Numbered from the stretch's first letter, positions 1-9,095 are shown. The stretch is 26,722 bases of DNA from Rhodobiaceae bacterium (GCA_002704345.1 PAGD01000010.1:13533-40254); one strand, 5' to 3'. Made by a program: numbers and translations. The notes: generated by a model not told the origin, from the sequence alone.

Positions 1-162
1 CTGACCTAAAATGTTCTGTTGATCGATGTAGAGTTTATTTTTTTCTGTTAGATATAATTTCTTTATTATTCTTTTTGGATTTCTTAAAGCAGACAATACA
101 GCATGATGACCCCATAAATAGTGAGGAGTCTTTTTGTTCTTATTATCCTTATTTTTTCTCAT
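1..162 (-). CDS. rlmB: TrmH/RlmB-family 23S rRNA 2'-O-methyltransferase, N-terminal part (partial)
   Basis: Reading the minus strand from an ATG at 162 gives 54 codons that run off the left edge, so only the N-terminus is present. After a Lys/Asn-rich start comes YLWGHHAVLSALRNP at residues 15-29, then KRIIKKLYLT. This matches the opening of the substrate-binding domain of SpoU/TrmH-type RNA methyltransferases (RlmB, TrmH group 3), which methylate a ribose 2'-OH in 23S rRNA using S-adenosylmethionine. The catalytic SPOUT knot lies outside the window. An in-frame stop at 181-183 leaves this ATG as the only plausible start; no good Shine-Dalgarno sequence is visible. In alphaproteobacteria a gene of this family is commonly divergent from the tRNA-Tyr/tRNA-Gly/tuf cluster, which supports the call. 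The exact subfamily is uncertain. Confidence 0.82.
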   Translation of the reverse strand, partial: MRKNKDNKNKKTPHYLWGHHAVLSALRNPKRIIKKLYLTEKNKLYIDQQNILGQ

Positions 163-189
163 TATTTCATATTTTTTTAGTTACATGAA

Positions 190-218
190 TTTATAAATTT
201 TCTTAATGATAATAACAA
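190..218 (-). promoter_or_regulatory. Candidate sigma-70-type promoter for the rlmB-like gene
   Basis: On the minus strand TTGTTA (218-213) and TATAAA (195-190) are separated by 17 bases. They match the consensus hexamers at 4 of 6 and 5 of 6 positions. Transcription would start near 183, about 20 bases before the ATG at 162. The surrounding DNA is very A/T-rich, so a chance match is possible. Confidence 0.5.
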
Positions 219-286
219 GCAGAAGATATTTTATGGATTTTTTTCGAAATTTAATATATTTTTTTTTAATAAATGAATTCTAGGTA

Positions 287-315
287 TTGACTTTCGTCGC
301 AGAAGGCACAATAAA
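287..315 (+). promoter_or_regulatory. Candidate promoter for the tRNA-tuf-secE transcript
   Basis: TTGACT (287-292) is followed 17 bases later by AATAAA (310-315), a 5/6 match to the -35 consensus and a 4/6 match to the -10 consensus. It sits about 45 bases upstream of tRNA-Tyr, in the only sizeable gap before the plus-strand genes. The same TTGACT hexamer recurs upstream of rpsL. The remainder of 163-360 shows long T runs but no open reading frame or RNA gene that I can support. Confidence 0.55.
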
Positions 316-360
316 CCAATTCTGCTTTGGATTAAAGCGCTGGTAAGCTCTCTAAAGTTT

Positions 361-445
361 GGAGGGGTGCCCGAGTGGTTAAAGGGGACGGGCTGTAAAC
401 CCGTTGGCTATGCCTACGTTGGTTCAAATCCAACTCCCTCCACCA
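361..445 (+). tRNA. tRNA-Tyr, anticodon GTA
   Basis: The acceptor stem GGAGGGG pairs with TCCCTCC, followed by discriminator A and an encoded CCA at 443-445. The anticodon stem ACGGG/CCCGT (388-392, 400-404) closes the loop CTGTAAA, with anticodon GTA at 395-397. A long variable arm follows, as expected for a class II tRNA. The T arm is GTTGG-TTCAAAT-CCAAC. It is the first RNA of the presumed tRNA-tuf transcript. Confidence 0.97.
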
Positions 446-475
446 GTTGAAGAGCTAGCAGGTGGTGAGTGATAG

Positions 476-549
476 GCGGGTGTAGCTCAATGGTAGAGTA
501 ACAGCCTTCCAAGCTGATGATGAGGGTTCGATTCCCTTCACCCGCTCCA
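476..549 (+). tRNA. tRNA-Gly, anticodon TCC
   Basis: The acceptor stem GCGGGTG pairs with CACCCGC, with discriminator T and an encoded CCA at 547-549. The anticodon TCC is at 508-510 in the loop CTTCCAA. The T arm is GAGGG-TTCGATT-CCCTT. The outermost anticodon-stem pair would be A501 with A517, a mismatch where E. coli glyT has T-A; the other four pairs are intact. It lies 30 bases after tRNA-Tyr. No tRNA-Thr gene is present between it and tuf, unlike the E. coli thrU-tyrU-glyT-thrT-tufB cluster. Confidence 0.96.
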
Positions 550-567
550 TTTTGATCCAAGGAGTGT

Positions 568-586
568 AAGTTGGCGTTGCCAATTT
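568..586 (+). other. Hairpin in the tuf leader
   Basis: TTGGC (571-575) and GCCAA (579-583) form a stem around the loop GTT, extendable by a G-T and two A-T pairs to eight pairs. A T-rich but interrupted tract follows. It lies between tRNA-Gly and the tuf ribosome binding site. It could be a weak attenuator, a processing signal that frees the tRNA, or a stabilising 5' stem on tuf mRNA. The T tract is too broken for a confident terminator call. Confidence 0.4.
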
Positions 587-611
587 TAGTTTAATTTTGT
601 GGAGTATAAAT

Positions 612-1802
612 ATGTCTAAAGAAAAATTTGAGCGTAACAAGCCTCATTGTAATATTGGAACAATTGGTCATGTCGATCATGGTAAAACTACTTTAACTGC
701 TGCTATAACAAAAGTTTTAGCTGATGTTGGTGGTGCAGAATTTTCTGCCTTTGATCAGATTGATAATGCTCCTGAAGAAAGAGAAAGAGGCATTACTATT
801 GCAACATCTCATGTTGAATATGAAACAGACGGGCGTCACTATGCCCACGTTGATTGCCCTGGTCATGCTGACTACGTTAAAAATATGATAACTGGTGCAG
901 CCCAAATGGACGGTGGTATATTGGTTGTGTCTGCAGCAGACGGACCTATGCCTCAAACAAGAGAGCACATTCTTCTTGCAAGACAAGTAGGTGTTCCAGC
1001 CCTAGCTGTTTTTATGAATAAAGTAGATCAGGTTGATGATGAAGAACTTCTTGAGCTTGTTGAAATGGAAATCAGAGAGTTATTAAATGAATATGAATTC
1101 CCTGGTGATGATATCCCAATTATAAAGGGATCTGCTCTTGCCGCTTTAGAAGGTAGAGATGATGCTATTGGCAAAGAAGCTATAATGGAGCTTATGAAGC
1201 AAGTTGATGCATATATTCCTCAACCAGAAAGACCAGTTGATCAACCTTTCTTAATGCCTATTGAGGATGTTTTCTCAATATCAGGACGAGGAACTGTTGT
1301 GACGGGCCGTGTTGAAAGAGGTGTCATTAACGTTAATGAAGAAATTGAAATTGTTGGTGTAAAAGAAACTCAGACTTCAGTTTGTACTGGTGTGGAAATG
1401 TTTCGTAAACTTTTGGACCAAGGAGAAGCTGGTGATAATGTTGGTATTCTTCTTAGAGGTGTTGAACGTGAGGCGGTCGAAAGAGGTCAGGTTTTATGTA
1501 AACCAAAATCTATAACGCCCCATACAAAATTTAAAGCAAGTGCTTATATTTTAACTAAAGAAGAGGGTGGAAGACACACACCTTTCTTTACTAACTATAG
1601 ACCTCAGTTTTATTTTAGAACAACAGATGTTACTGGCGTTGTAACTCTTCCAGCAGGAACTGAAATGGTTATGCCAGGTGATAATATTGAAGTAGATGTT
1701 GAGCTAATTGTTCCAATCGCTATGGAAGATAACCTTCGTTTTGCTATTCGTGAGGGTGGAAGAACAGTTGGTGCCGGTGTGGTTTCAGCAATTATCGAGT
1801 AG
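612..1802 (+). CDS. tuf: Elongation factor Tu
   Basis: The 396-residue GTPase carries aminoacyl-tRNA to the ribosomal A site. GTP-binding motifs are all present: GHVDHGKT at 19-26, DCPGH at 81-85 and NKVD at 136-139. The switch I segment ERERGITI is intact, and beta-barrel domains 2 and 3 follow. I start it at the ATG at 612 ([12 protein letters not shown]) because GGAG at 601-604 sits seven bases upstream and this is the family N-terminus; an in-frame ATG at 597 would overlap the ribosome binding site. The gene lies between tRNA-Gly and tRNA-Trp, the tufB position of E. coli. The usual second location, between fusA and rpsJ, is empty in this window, so this may be the only tuf in the genome. 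Confidence 0.98.
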   Translation: MSKEKFERNKPHCNIGTIGHVDHGKTTLTAAITKVLADVGGAEFSAFDQIDNAPEERERGITIATSHVEYETDGRHYAHVDCPGHADYVKNMITGAAQMDGGILVVSAADGPMPQTREHILLARQVGVPALAVFMNKVDQVDDEELLELVEMEIRELLNEYEFPGDDIPIIKGSALAALEGRDDAIGKEAIMELMKQVDAYIPQPERPVDQPFLMPIEDVFSISGRGTVVTGRVERGVINVNEEIEIVGVKETQTSVCTGVEMFRKLLDQGEAGDNVGILLRGVEREAVERGQVLCKPKSITPHTKFKASAYILTKEEGGRHTPFFTNYRPQFYFRTTDVTGVVTLPAGTEMVMPGDNIEVDVELIVPIAMEDNLRFAIREGGRTVGAGVVSAIIE

Positions 1803-1815
1803 TTAGCTTTTTTGG

Positions 1816-1892
1816 AGGAGTGTAGCTCAATTGGCTAGAGCACCGGTCTCCAAAACCGGGGGTTGGGGGTTCGACTCCCTCCACTCCTGCCA
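1816..1892 (+). tRNA. tRNA-Trp, anticodon CCA
   Basis: The acceptor stem AGGAGTG pairs with CACTCCT, followed by discriminator G and an encoded CCA at 1890-1892. The anticodon stem CCGGT/ACCGG (1843-1847, 1855-1859) closes the loop CTCCAAA, with anticodon CCA at 1850-1852. It begins 13 bases after the tuf stop and is followed by secE, so it must be cut out of a longer mRNA. The tuf, tRNA-Trp, secE, nusG order is widespread in proteobacteria. Confidence 0.97.
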
Positions 1893-1937
1893 AATAGGTG
1901 CAATTCGAAATTTTGATTAGTAAATTGGAGAAGATAA

Positions 1938-2135
1938 ATGGCAAAAGTTGGTCCTTTAATGTTTATCCAACAAGTAAGAAATGAAGTTTCTAAGGTTACA
2001 TGGCCTTCAAGAAATGAAACTACTCTTACATCTGTGATTGTTATAATTTTTGCTATAATAGCTTCTCTTTTCTTTTTTTTAAGTGATCAAGTTATGAGTT
2101 TTTTTATAAGGCTTATTTTAGGTTTAGGAAGTTAA
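1938..2135 (+). CDS. secE: Preprotein translocase subunit SecE
   Basis: This short single-span form has 65 residues, about half the length of E. coli SecE, which has three spans. The conserved cytoplasmic amphipathic segment EVSKVTWPSR is at 16-25. One hydrophobic helix follows at about 31-48 and packs against SecY to stabilise the export channel. GGAG at 1927-1930 lies seven bases before the ATG. The gene ends three bases before nusG and carries the nusG ribosome binding site in its last codons. Its partner secY starts at 25848. Confidence 0.95.
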   Translation: MAKVGPLMFIQQVRNEVSKVTWPSRNETTLTSVIVIIFAIIASLFFFLSDQVMSFFIRLILGLGS

Positions 2136-2138
2136 CTC

Positions 2139-2675
2139 ATGTCAAAAAGATGGTATATCATTCACGCTTACTCAAACTTTGAAAAAAAAGTAGCTGAGTC
2201 TGTTCAAGAGAGAGCCGCTCTCTCTGGTATAGAGGATCTTATCGAAGAGGTTATAGTTCCTACGGAAGAAGTTGTGGAGTTGAGAAGAGGAAGAAAAGTT
2301 ACTTCTGAGAAAAGATTTTTTCCAGGATACGTTTTAATTAAAATGGACTTAACGGATGAGGCTTTTCATTTAGTGAAGAATACTCCCAAAGTTACTGGAT
2401 TTTTGGGATCAGACCATGGAACAAAACCGCATCCTGTATCTCAGGCAGAAATTGATAGAATTACTAATAGAGTTCAAGAAGGTATTGATAATCCTAAGCC
2501 TTCAATAATTTTTGAAATTGGAGAACAGGTTAGGGTCTCTGAAGGTCCTTTTGCATCCTTTAGTGGTTTTGTTGAAGAAGTTGATGAAGAAAAGACTAGA
2601 CTTAAGGTTGCAGTTTCTATATTTGGTCGTCCTACACCTGTAGAGCTCCAATATGGTCAAGTTGAGAAATTATAA
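2139..2675 (+). CDS. nusG: Transcription termination/antitermination factor NusG
   Basis: The 178-residue protein opens with WYIIHAYSNFEKKV, typical of the NGN domain (about 1-115) that binds the RNA polymerase clamp. RFFPGYVLIKM is at about 60-70. The C-terminal KOW domain (about 125-178) contains GEQVRVSEGPF followed by the usual beta strands; it binds Rho or ribosomal protein S10. The length is normal for the family. AGGA at 2126-2129 inside secE is the likely ribosome binding site. Both interaction partners visible here, RpoB/RpoC and S10 (16462), are encoded downstream. Confidence 0.97.
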   Translation: MSKRWYIIHAYSNFEKKVAESVQERAALSGIEDLIEEVIVPTEEVVELRRGRKVTSEKRFFPGYVLIKMDLTDEAFHLVKNTPKVTGFLGSDHGTKPHPVSQAEIDRITNRVQEGIDNPKPSIIFEIGEQVRVSEGPFASFSGFVEEVDEEKTRLKVAVSIFGRPTPVELQYGQVEKL

Positions 2676-2687
2676 AGGTAATTAATT

Positions 2688-3116
2688 ATGGCAAAACAGA
2701 TTGATGGTTATTTAAAGTTACAAGTTCCTGCAGGTGCGGCAAGTCCTTCGCCTCCCATAGGGCCTGCTTTAGGTCAGAGAGGCTTAAATATAATGGAATT
2801 TGCAAAAGCTTTTAATGACAGAACTAAAGATGAAGAAAAAGGAACACCTTTACCAACAATAATTACTATTTTTGCTGACAAATCTTTTACTTTTGTTGTT
2901 AAAACAGCTCCAACAAGTTACTTATTAAAAAAAGCGGCGAAGATAGATAAGGGTTGTGGTACCCCAGGAAGGGATACTTTAGGATCTGTAACAGTTTCAC
3001 AATGCAAAGAAATTGCTGAAATTAAAATGAAAGATTTAAATGCAAATGATATAGATGCTGCAGTGAATATTGTAAAAGGTTCTGCAAGATCCATGGGTAT
3101 GGAAGTTAGAGATTAA
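2688..3116 (+). CDS. rplK: 50S ribosomal protein L11
   Basis: The 142 residues match the family length. The N-terminal part holds [20 protein letters not shown], with the flexible proline-rich segment. The C-terminal part is the rRNA-binding domain, with a conserved LLKKAAKI stretch and [10 protein letters not shown]11 binds the GTPase-associated region of 23S rRNA and contacts EF-Tu and EF-G. AAGG at 2675-2678 is the ribosome binding site. Only one base separates its stop from the rplA ATG, so the two are probably translationally coupled. Confidence 0.98.
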   Translation: MAKQIDGYLKLQVPAGAASPSPPIGPALGQRGLNIMEFAKAFNDRTKDEEKGTPLPTIITIFADKSFTFVVKTAPTSYLLKKAAKIDKGCGTPGRDTLGSVTVSQCKEIAEIKMKDLNANDIDAAVNIVKGSARSMGMEVRD

Positions 3117-3117
3117 A

Positions 3118-3807
3118 ATGGCAAAAAACGGAAAAAGACATATAGCAAACAAAGAAGGTATTAATCCTGAATTAGCTCTAGATCTTAAAGAGGCTGTTAC
3201 TTTAATTAAAAGTAAGGCTAATTCGAAGTTTGATGAAACTATAGAAGTTGCGTTAAATTTAAATATTGATCCTTCGCAATCTGATCAAACTGTTCGTGGT
3301 GTAATCAATTTACCGAATGGGATTGGCAAGGATGTAAAAGTGGCTGTTTTTGCGAGAGGTGATTCAGCTGAGAAGGCAAAAAGCTCTGGTGCAGATATAG
3401 TTGGTGCTGAAGAGTTGGTAGAAGAAGTAGCCTCAGGAAAAATTAATTTTGATCGTTGTATTTCTACTCCTGAAATGATGCCTTTGGTCGGTAAGTTAGG
3501 TAAAGTTTTAGGCCCTAGAGGAATGATGCCTAATCCTCGAACAGGAACTGTTACAAACGATGTTGAAGAGGCCGTTAAATCAGCTAAATCTGGAGCTGTT
3601 GAGTTTAGGGCTGAAAAAGGCGGTGTTATTCATGCTGGAATTGGAAAGGCAAGTTTTTCCGAAAAAGCAATTTCTGAAAACATTATTGAATTTATTGGCG
3701 CTGTTCGAAAAGAAAAACCTAGCGGTGCTAAAGGTACATATATAAAGAAAGTTTCTCTGAGTTCCACAATGGGACCTGGAGTTAGTGTTGATACAGGGGG
3801 AATTTAA
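3118..3807 (+). CDS. rplA: 50S ribosomal protein L1
   Basis: The 229-residue protein forms the mobile L1 stalk and helps eject deacylated tRNA from the E site. Conserved motifs include [19 protein letters not shown] with [11 protein letters not shown] at about 120-145, and the C-terminal [16 protein letters not shown] segment. In E. coli L1 also represses translation of the rplKA mRNA; I did not identify the operator structure here. It is followed by the 230-base rplJ leader, the largest gap in the window. Confidence 0.98.
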   Translation: MAKNGKRHIANKEGINPELALDLKEAVTLIKSKANSKFDETIEVALNLNIDPSQSDQTVRGVINLPNGIGKDVKVAVFARGDSAEKAKSSGADIVGAEELVEEVASGKINFDRCISTPEMMPLVGKLGKVLGPRGMMPNPRTGTVTNDVEEAVKSAKSGAVEFRAEKGGVIHAGIGKASFSEKAISENIIEFIGAVRKEKPSGAKGTYIKKVSLSSTMGPGVSVDTGGI

Positions 3808-3821
3808 TTTCCTTTGTTTCA

Positions 3822-3991
3822 AGCATACCTTAACCGGTATGTAACTGTCCTAGATTACGGGTGTTTTGCTTAATGTGTTTCTAACACTCCTGTATGAGAC
3901 AGGTAGAGAGACGAATAAGAATTTTTCTTAATCGGTTCAATATCAGGACAGCTAGTTATTCTATAAATAATTTTTATTTGTAGAATTTTTT
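3822..3991 (+). promoter_or_regulatory. L10 leader RNA (autogenous control of rplJL)
   Basis: The gap before rplJ can fold extensively. CTGTCCT (3845-3851) pairs perfectly with AGGACAG (3945-3951), a long-range closing helix. Inside it GGGTGTT (3859-3865) can pair with AACACTC (3883-3889), and CGAATAAGAA (3912-3921) with TTCTTAATCG (3925-3934) with one mismatch. A purine-rich AGAGAGACG lies next to this last stem. A further 6-bp hairpin, CATACC/GGTATG, is at 3824-3841. The position, the closing helix and the adjacent terminator fit the known L10 leader family, which binds the L10-L12 complex and lowers rplJL expression when it is in excess. GTGTT occurs twice (3861-3865 and 3875-3879) and both copies can pair with AACAC 3883-3887, so alternative folds exist. 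Confidence 0.8.
3958..3991 (+). terminator. Intrinsic terminator/attenuator upstream of rplJ
   Basis: TTCTATAAATAA (3959-3970) pairs with TTATTTGTAGAA (3974-3985), with one G-T pair and a TTT loop. An outer A-T pair (3958-3986) adds to the stem, and a run of six T follows at 3986-3991. The stem is almost pure A/T, but its length and T tract make a textbook intrinsic terminator. It ends about 46 bases before rplJ, so it probably lets only part of the transcription continue into rplJL-rpoBC and may respond to the L10 leader fold. Confidence 0.75.
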
Positions 3992-4026
3992 GTTGGTAGA
4001 CCTTGCTAGTTTATAAGGTTTGTTTT

Positions 4027-4040
4027 GGAGAAAGTTTGTG
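4027..4040 (+). promoter_or_regulatory. Ribosome binding site that sets the rplJ GTG start
   Basis: GGAG at 4027-4030 lies seven bases before GTG 4038. A longer frame from a TTG at 4020 would place this site inside the coding region and add six residues foreign to the L10 family, so the GTG is preferred. Confidence 0.85.
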
Positions 4041-4556
4041 GATAGAGCCAGTAAAGAAAAGATTGTTTCATCATTAAATAAAGCATTTGATGAGTCAAAT
4101 TTTTTAATAGTAACTCAAAACGAAGGTTTAACGGTTGAAGAGATGTCTTCCTTGAGAAGAAACCTCAGAGAATCTAATACCTCTTTTAGAGTTGCTAAAA
4201 ATAGTCTTGCTAAAATTGCTGCTAATAAAACGGCCGCAGAGCCTTTAGAAGAATTATTTAACGGCCCTACAGCAATAGCTTTTTCTGATGAACTGACGTC
4301 CTCTCCTAAAATTATTGTGGATTTTGCTAAAGATCATGAAAAATTATCAATAGTTGGTGGATTGATGGATGGAAAATTAATTGATAGTGAGGTTATTAAG
4401 CAGCTTGCAGCTCTTCCTTCAATGGATGAGTTAAGGTCTAAGATTATCGGTGTTTTAAATGCCCCAGCAACAAAAGTTGCGGGTATATTAAACCGCCCTG
4501 GTGGTCAGTTGGCTCAAGTTCTTAGTGCAAAATCCCAACAAGAAGAAACTGCTTAA
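4038..4556 (+). CDS. rplJ: 50S ribosomal protein L10
   Basis: With the GTG start at 4038 the product is 172 residues beginning MDRASKEKIVSSLNKAF, the usual start of alphaproteobacterial L10. The N-terminal domain binds 23S rRNA; conserved features include GLTVEEMSSLRR and the NSLAKIA segment. The C-terminal helix ends near GQLAQVLSAKSQQEE and carries the L7/L12 dimers of the ribosomal stalk. rplL follows after 35 bases. Expression is likely controlled by the folded leader and attenuator directly upstream. Confidence 0.96.
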   Translation: MDRASKEKIVSSLNKAFDESNFLIVTQNEGLTVEEMSSLRRNLRESNTSFRVAKNSLAKIAANKTAAEPLEELFNGPTAIAFSDELTSSPKIIVDFAKDHEKLSIVGGLMDGKLIDSEVIKQLAALPSMDELRSKIIGVLNAPATKVAGILNRPGGQLAQVLSAKSQQEETA

Positions 4557-4591
4557 TTTATTTTAAAATATTAAATCGATAGGAGATTAAA

Positions 4592-4969
4592 ATGGCTGAT
4601 TTAGAAAAAATAGTAGACGAATTATCAAATTTATCTGTTCTGGAGGCTTCAGAACTTTCAAAATTACTTGAAGAAAAATGGGGTGTTTCTGCTGCTGCAC
4701 CTGTAGCTGTAGCTGCTGCGCCTGCTGGTGGGGCTGGTGAAGCTGCCGCTGAAGAACAAGACTCTTTTACTGTTGTATTAACAGCGGCTGGAGATAAAAA
4801 AATCAATGTAATTAAGGAAGTAAGAACTATAACAGGTCTTGGCTTAAAGGAAGCTAAGGATTTAGTTGAGGGTGCTCCAAAGGATGTTAAGGAGAATGCT
4901 TCAAAAGAAGAAGCTGCTGAAATCAAGGAAAAACTTGAGGCTGCAGGCGCTACTGTCGAACTTAAATAA
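4592..4969 (+). CDS. rplL: 50S ribosomal protein L7/L12
   Basis: The 125-residue stalk protein has three clear parts: a dimerisation domain (1-32, with [18 protein letters not shown]), an Ala/Gly/Pro-rich hinge (33-55), and the factor-binding C-terminal domain (56-125) with [21 protein letters not shown]. The C-terminal domain recruits EF-Tu and EF-G to the ribosome and stimulates their GTPase activity. AGGAG at 4581-4585 is a strong ribosome binding site, in line with the need for several L12 copies per ribosome. The 52 bases before rpoB hold no obvious terminator. Confidence 0.98.
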   Translation: MADLEKIVDELSNLSVLEASELSKLLEEKWGVSAAAPVAVAAAPAGGAGEAAAEEQDSFTVVLTAAGDKKINVIKEVRTITGLGLKEAKDLVEGAPKDVKENASKEEAAEIKEKLEAAGATVELK

Positions 4970-5021
4970 TTGATTTACATACTTTAATTACTTTATTAAA
5001 TAACTTTAAGGCTGAATAAAT

Positions 5022-8000
5022 ATGTCGCAAACATTTCAAAATCGAAAAAGATTAAGAAAAACATTTCAACGAAACGACCAAATTGCTGAGATGCCAAACC
5101 TTATTGAGGTTCAAAAATTTTCTTATGAACTATTTTTACAAAGATTTATTAAAGGTGAAGATAGGCTTGATAAAGGTTTAGAAAATGTTTTTAGGTCAGT
5201 TTTTCCTATAAGTGACTTTAGTGAAACATCAACTATAGAGTATATATCATATTCTTTTGATGAACCAAAATTCGATACAGATGAATGTATACAAAGGGGT
5301 TTAACTTATGCTGCTCCTCTTAAAGTAACATTAAGGCTTATAGTTTTTGATGTTGATGAAGATACTTTAGCTAAATCTGTTAAGGATGTTAAAGAGCAAG
5401 ATGTTTATATGAGTGATCTTCCATTAATGACTGAAAATGGAACATTTATTATAAATGGTACTGAAAGAGTTGTTGTTTCTCAAATGCACAGAAGTCCTGG
5501 AGTATTTTTTGATCACGATAAGGGAAAAACCCATTCCTCTGGTAAAATTCTATTTGCGGCTAGAATTATTCCTTACAGAGGTTCTTGGATGGATTTTGAA
5601 TTTGACCCAAAAGATATAGTTAATGCGAGAATTGATAGAAAGAAAAAGATTCCTGCTACCACTATTCTTTACAGTCTTGGTTATGACTCTGAGGAAATCC
5701 TCTCTATGTTCTATAAAGCTGAAGTACTTTCAAGACATAAAGATGGATGGAAGAAAGATTTTATCCCAGAAAATATAACTGGCGGTAAATCATTGTTTCC
5801 ATTGGTTTCTAAAGGAAAAGTCGTAGTTGAAGCTGGTAAGAAATTTACACCTAGGCTTTTAAATCAATTATCAGAAAAAAATATTAAAGAGCTTGAGCTA
5901 ACCAATGAAGAACTTATCGGTAAGTTTGTTTCTGAAGATATCGTAAATATGGAAACAGGAGAAATTTTTGCTGAAGCAGGCCAAGAAATTACTGAGGAGT
6001 TATTGGCTGAATTAGAGTTAGCAAAAATTAACACTCTACCAATTCTAGCAATAGATAATATTAGTGCCAGTCCATTTTTAAGAAATACACTTGCGCTTGA
6101 TAAATCAATAGATAAGGAAACAGCTTTATTCGAAATATATAAAATTTTAAGACCTGGTGAACCACCTACTGTGGAAAGTGCTACAGCTCTATTTAATAGC
6201 TTATTTTTTGATTCTGATCGTTACGACCTGTCCGATGTGGGCAGAGTTAAATTAAATATGAGATTAAATTTAGATACTCCGGACACTGTAAGAGTTCTTA
6301 CCAAGGAGGATATATGTTCTGTTTTAAAGACTCTAGTTAATCTTCGAGACGGAAAAGGGGATATTGACGATATCGATAATCTAGGCAATAGACGTGTTAG
6401 ATCCGTAGGTGAGTTAATGGAAAATCAATTCCGTATAGGCCTTTTGAGAATGGAAAGAGCCATAAGGGAGAGAATGAGTTCTGTTGATATTGATGCTGTA
6501 ATGCCACAGGATATTATTAATGCAAAACCAATAGCAGCCACAATAAGAGAGTTTTTTGGCTCATCTCAATTATCTCAGTTTATGGATCAAACTAACCCAC
6601 TTTCAGAAATTACTCACAAAAGAAGAGTTTCTGCTTTAGGCCCTGGTGGCCTTACAAGAGAAAGAGCTGGTTTCGAGGTAAGAGATGTTCATCATACTCA
6701 TTACGGAAGAATTTGTCCTATTGAGACACCTGAGGGACCAAATATTGGATTAATTAATTCATTGGCAACTTATTCAAGAATTAATAAATATGGATTTATT
6801 GAAAGTCCATATTTAAAGGTAGTAGATGGAAAAAAGACAAATGAAATTTCTTATCTTTCTGCAGTAGAGGAAAGTAGATATAGAATTGCTCAAGCAGATG
6901 AACCTGCTGATAGCAAAGGGAATCTTCTTTCTGAATTATTAAATTGTAGACATGATGGTGACTTTGATCTTGTTCCTCCATCATCAGTAGACTTTGTCGA
7001 TGTTAGCCCTCAGCAAACTGTGTCTGTTGCAGCAGCTCTTATTCCATTTTTAGAAAATGATGATGCTAATAGAGCTTTAATGGGATCAAATATGATGAGG
7101 CAAGCTGTTCCACTTGTTACAAATGAAGCCCCATTTGTGGGAACAGGAATGGAAGCCACTGTGGCAAGGGACTCGGGCTCTGCTGTTGTTGCAAAAAGAG
7201 ATGGTATTGTTGATCAGGTTGACGCTCAAAGAATTGTTATTACATCTGATGGAGATCTTGAGGCAGGCGATCTTGGTGTTGATATATATAATTTAAAAAA
7301 ATTCCAAAGATCAAATCAATCTACATGTATGAATCAAAGACCGCTTGTTAGAATAGGGGATAAGGTTTTTAAAGGCGATATTATTGCTGATGGACCCTCT
7401 ACTGATTTTGGTGAGCTAGCTTTAGGAAAAAATGTTTTGGTAGCATTTATGCCTTGGAATGGATATAATTTTGAGGATTCAATCCTAATTTCGGAAAAAA
7501 TTGTGAAAGACGATGTCTTTACTTCAATTCACGTTGAGGAATTTGAAGTTATGGCAAGAGATACAAAACTTGGATCAGAAGAGATTACTCGGGATATACC
7601 AAACGTAGGTGAAGAAGCCTTAAGAAACTTAGACGAATCAGGAATTGTTTATATAGGTGCGGAAGTGAGACCTGGTGATATTCTTGTAGGCAAGGTTACA
7701 CCAAAAGGGGAAAGTCCAATTACCCCAGAAGAGAAGCTTCTGAGAGCTATTTTTGGTGAAAAAGCTTCTGATGTAAGAGATTCTTCATTAAAGCTTCCCC
7801 CTGGAACAAATGGATCTGTTGTTGATGTTAGGGTTTTCAACAGGCATGGCATTGAAAAAGACGAAAGAGCTCTAGCTGTTGAAAGAGAAGAAGTTGAAAG
7901 ATTATCTATTGATAGAGATGATGAGTTATCTATCCTTGATAGAAATATTTATTCTAGATTAAAGTCGGCACTATTGAATAAAATGGCCTCTTCAGGACCT

Positions 8001-9095
8001 TCAGTAGGTTCTAGTAAGAAAATCGATGAAGCTTTATTGAATGAAGTACCAAAATCTTCTTGGTGGGATTTTGTAATGCAAAATAATAGCATTCAAAAGG
8101 ATATGGAAAACCTTCGAGATCAGTATGATGAAAATAAAAAACAGATTGAAGATAGATTTGCTGAAAAAGTTGAAAAAGTAAGTCGTGGAGATGAGTTACT
8201 GCCTGGTGTCATGAAGAGTATAAAAGTTTATGTTGCTATTAAAAGAAAACTACAGCCAGGAGATAAAATGGCGGGTAGGCATGGCAATAAAGGTGTTATC
8301 TCAAGGATTGTTCCTGTTGAGGATATGCCCTATTCTAGCGATGGAAGGCATGTTGATATAGTTCTCAACCCACTTGGTGTTCCAAGTAGAATGAATGTTG
8401 GACAAATACTTGAAACACATCTTGGCGCAGCATGCGCAGGTCTTGGACGACAAATTAATAATGCAATTAAGGAATACGAGAATAGTGGTGATATTAAAAA
8501 TATTCGTTCAACTTTAGAGGATATATATCAGCCTTCAGAAATAAAAAAATATGAAGATGGTGATCTTATTGAGCTAAGTCATTCGTTAACAAAAGGTGTT
8601 CCAATTGCAACTCCCGTTTTTGATGGTGCTCAAGAAGTTGATATTAATAATTTACTTGAAAAAGCTAATTTAAGTTCAAGTGGCCAAATAACACTTTACG
8701 ATGGTAGGACCGGTCAGAAGTTTGATAGACCTGTTACTGTTGGTTATATCTACATGCTAAAACTCCATCATTTAGTGGATGATAAGATTCATGGAAGATC
8801 TGTTGGGCCTTACAGTCTCGTGACACAACAACCTCTTGGTGGTAAAGCTCAGTTTGGCGGCCAAAGGTTTGGTGAAATGGAGGTTTGGGCTCTTGAAGCT
8901 TATGGTGCTGCTTATACGCTTCAAGAAATGCTAACAGTGAAATCTGATGATGTTGCTGGAAGAACAAAAGTTTATGAGTCAATCGTTAGAGGTGAAGAAA
9001 ACTTTGAGTCTGGTGTCCCCGAAAGCTTTAATGTTTTAGTTAAAGAAATGAGGTCTCTAGGCTTAAATGTGGAATTACAAGATTCTGTTGATTAA
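5022..9095 (+). CDS. rpoB: DNA-directed RNA polymerase subunit beta
   Basis: This full-length subunit has 1357 residues. The rifampicin-binding region around 514-540 reads [20 protein letters not shown] and is wild type at the classic resistance positions: Asp522, the His in THKRR and the Ser in VSALGPGG. The catalytic-centre lysine region [16 protein letters not shown] is intact, as is the C-terminal stretch from [22 protein letters not shown], which joins to RpoC. An alphaproteobacterial-style segment lies near 308-345. At residue 558 a His replaces the very conserved Pro of the DVHPTHYGR motif. AAGG at 5008-5011 is a modest ribosome binding site, ten bases from the ATG. rpoC follows after 51 bases. 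Confidence 0.99.
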   Translation: MSQTFQNRKRLRKTFQRNDQIAEMPNLIEVQKFSYELFLQRFIKGEDRLDKGLENVFRSVFPISDFSETSTIEYISYSFDEPKFDTDECIQRGLTYAAPLKVTLRLIVFDVDEDTLAKSVKDVKEQDVYMSDLPLMTENGTFIINGTERVVVSQMHRSPGVFFDHDKGKTHSSGKILFAARIIPYRGSWMDFEFDPKDIVNARIDRKKKIPATTILYSLGYDSEEILSMFYKAEVLSRHKDGWKKDFIPENITGGKSLFPLVSKGKVVVEAGKKFTPRLLNQLSEKNIKELELTNEELIGKFVSEDIVNMETGEIFAEAGQEITEELLAELELAKINTLPILAIDNISASPFLRNTLALDKSIDKETALFEIYKILRPGEPPTVESATALFNSLFFDSDRYDLSDVGRVKLNMRLNLDTPDTVRVLTKEDICSVLKTLVNLRDGKGDIDDIDNLGNRRVRSVGELMENQFRIGLLRMERAIRERMSSVDIDAVMPQDIINAKPIAATIREFFGSSQLSQFMDQTNPLSEITHKRRVSALGPGGLTRERAGFEVRDVHHTHYGRICPIETPEGPNIGLINSLATYSRINKYGFIESPYLKVVDGKKTNEISYLSAVEESRYRIAQADEPADSKGNLLSELLNCRHDGDFDLVPPSSVDFVDVSPQQTVSVAAALIPFLENDDANRALMGSNMMRQAVPLVTNEAPFVGTGMEATVARDSGSAVVAKRDGIVDQVDAQRIVITSDGDLEAGDLGVDIYNLKKFQRSNQSTCMNQRPLVRIGDKVFKGDIIADGPSTDFGELALGKNVLVAFMPWNGYNFEDSILISEKIVKDDVFTSIHVEEFEVMARDTKLGSEEITRDIPNVGEEALRNLDESGIVYIGAEVRPGDILVGKVTPKGESPITPEEKLLRAIFGEKASDVRDSSLKLPPGTNGSVVDVRVFNRHGIEKDERALAVEREEVERLSIDRDDELSILDRNIYSRLKSALLNKMASSGPSVGSSKKIDEALLNEVPKSSWWDFVMQNNSIQKDMENLRDQYDENKKQIEDRFAEKVEKVSRGDELLPGVMKSIKVYVAIKRKLQPGDKMAGRHGNKGVISRIVPVEDMPYSSDGRHVDIVLNPLGVPSRMNVGQILETHLGAACAGLGRQINNAIKEYENSGDIKNIRSTLEDIYQPSEIKKYEDGDLIELSHSLTKGVPIATPVFDGAQEVDINNLLEKANLSSSGQITLYDGRTGQKFDRPVTVGYIYMLKLHHLVDDKIHGRSVGPYSLVTQQPLGGKAQFGGQRFGEMEVWALEAYGAAYTLQEMLTVKSDDVAGRTKVYESIVRGEENFESGVPESFNVLVKEMRSLGLNVELQDSVD

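Noticed and set aside
163-286. Possible small gene or RNA in the rlmB-tRNA gap
   Set aside because: Only T-rich and A-rich runs and the two promoter candidates are visible; no frame or fold stands out.
455-640. Minus-strand 61-codon open frame across tRNA-Gly and the tuf start
   Set aside because: It runs antisense through the tRNA-Gly gene and into tuf, with no ribosome binding site. Its internal similarity to spurious tRNA-derived peptides is a common annotation artefact.
1938-2135. secE as a truncated gene
   Set aside because: Single-span SecE of about 60-65 residues is normal in most bacteria; the E. coli three-span form is the exception.
4558-4926. Minus-strand 122-codon open frame opposite rplL
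   Set aside because: It is the mirror of the Ala/Gly-rich L7/L12 coding sequence; low-complexity codons on one strand often leave the other strand open.
6591-6593. Thr524 in the RpoB rifampicin region in place of the E. coli Asn518
   Set aside because: DQTNPLSE is, to my knowledge, the ordinary form in alphaproteobacteria, so it does not suggest resistance.
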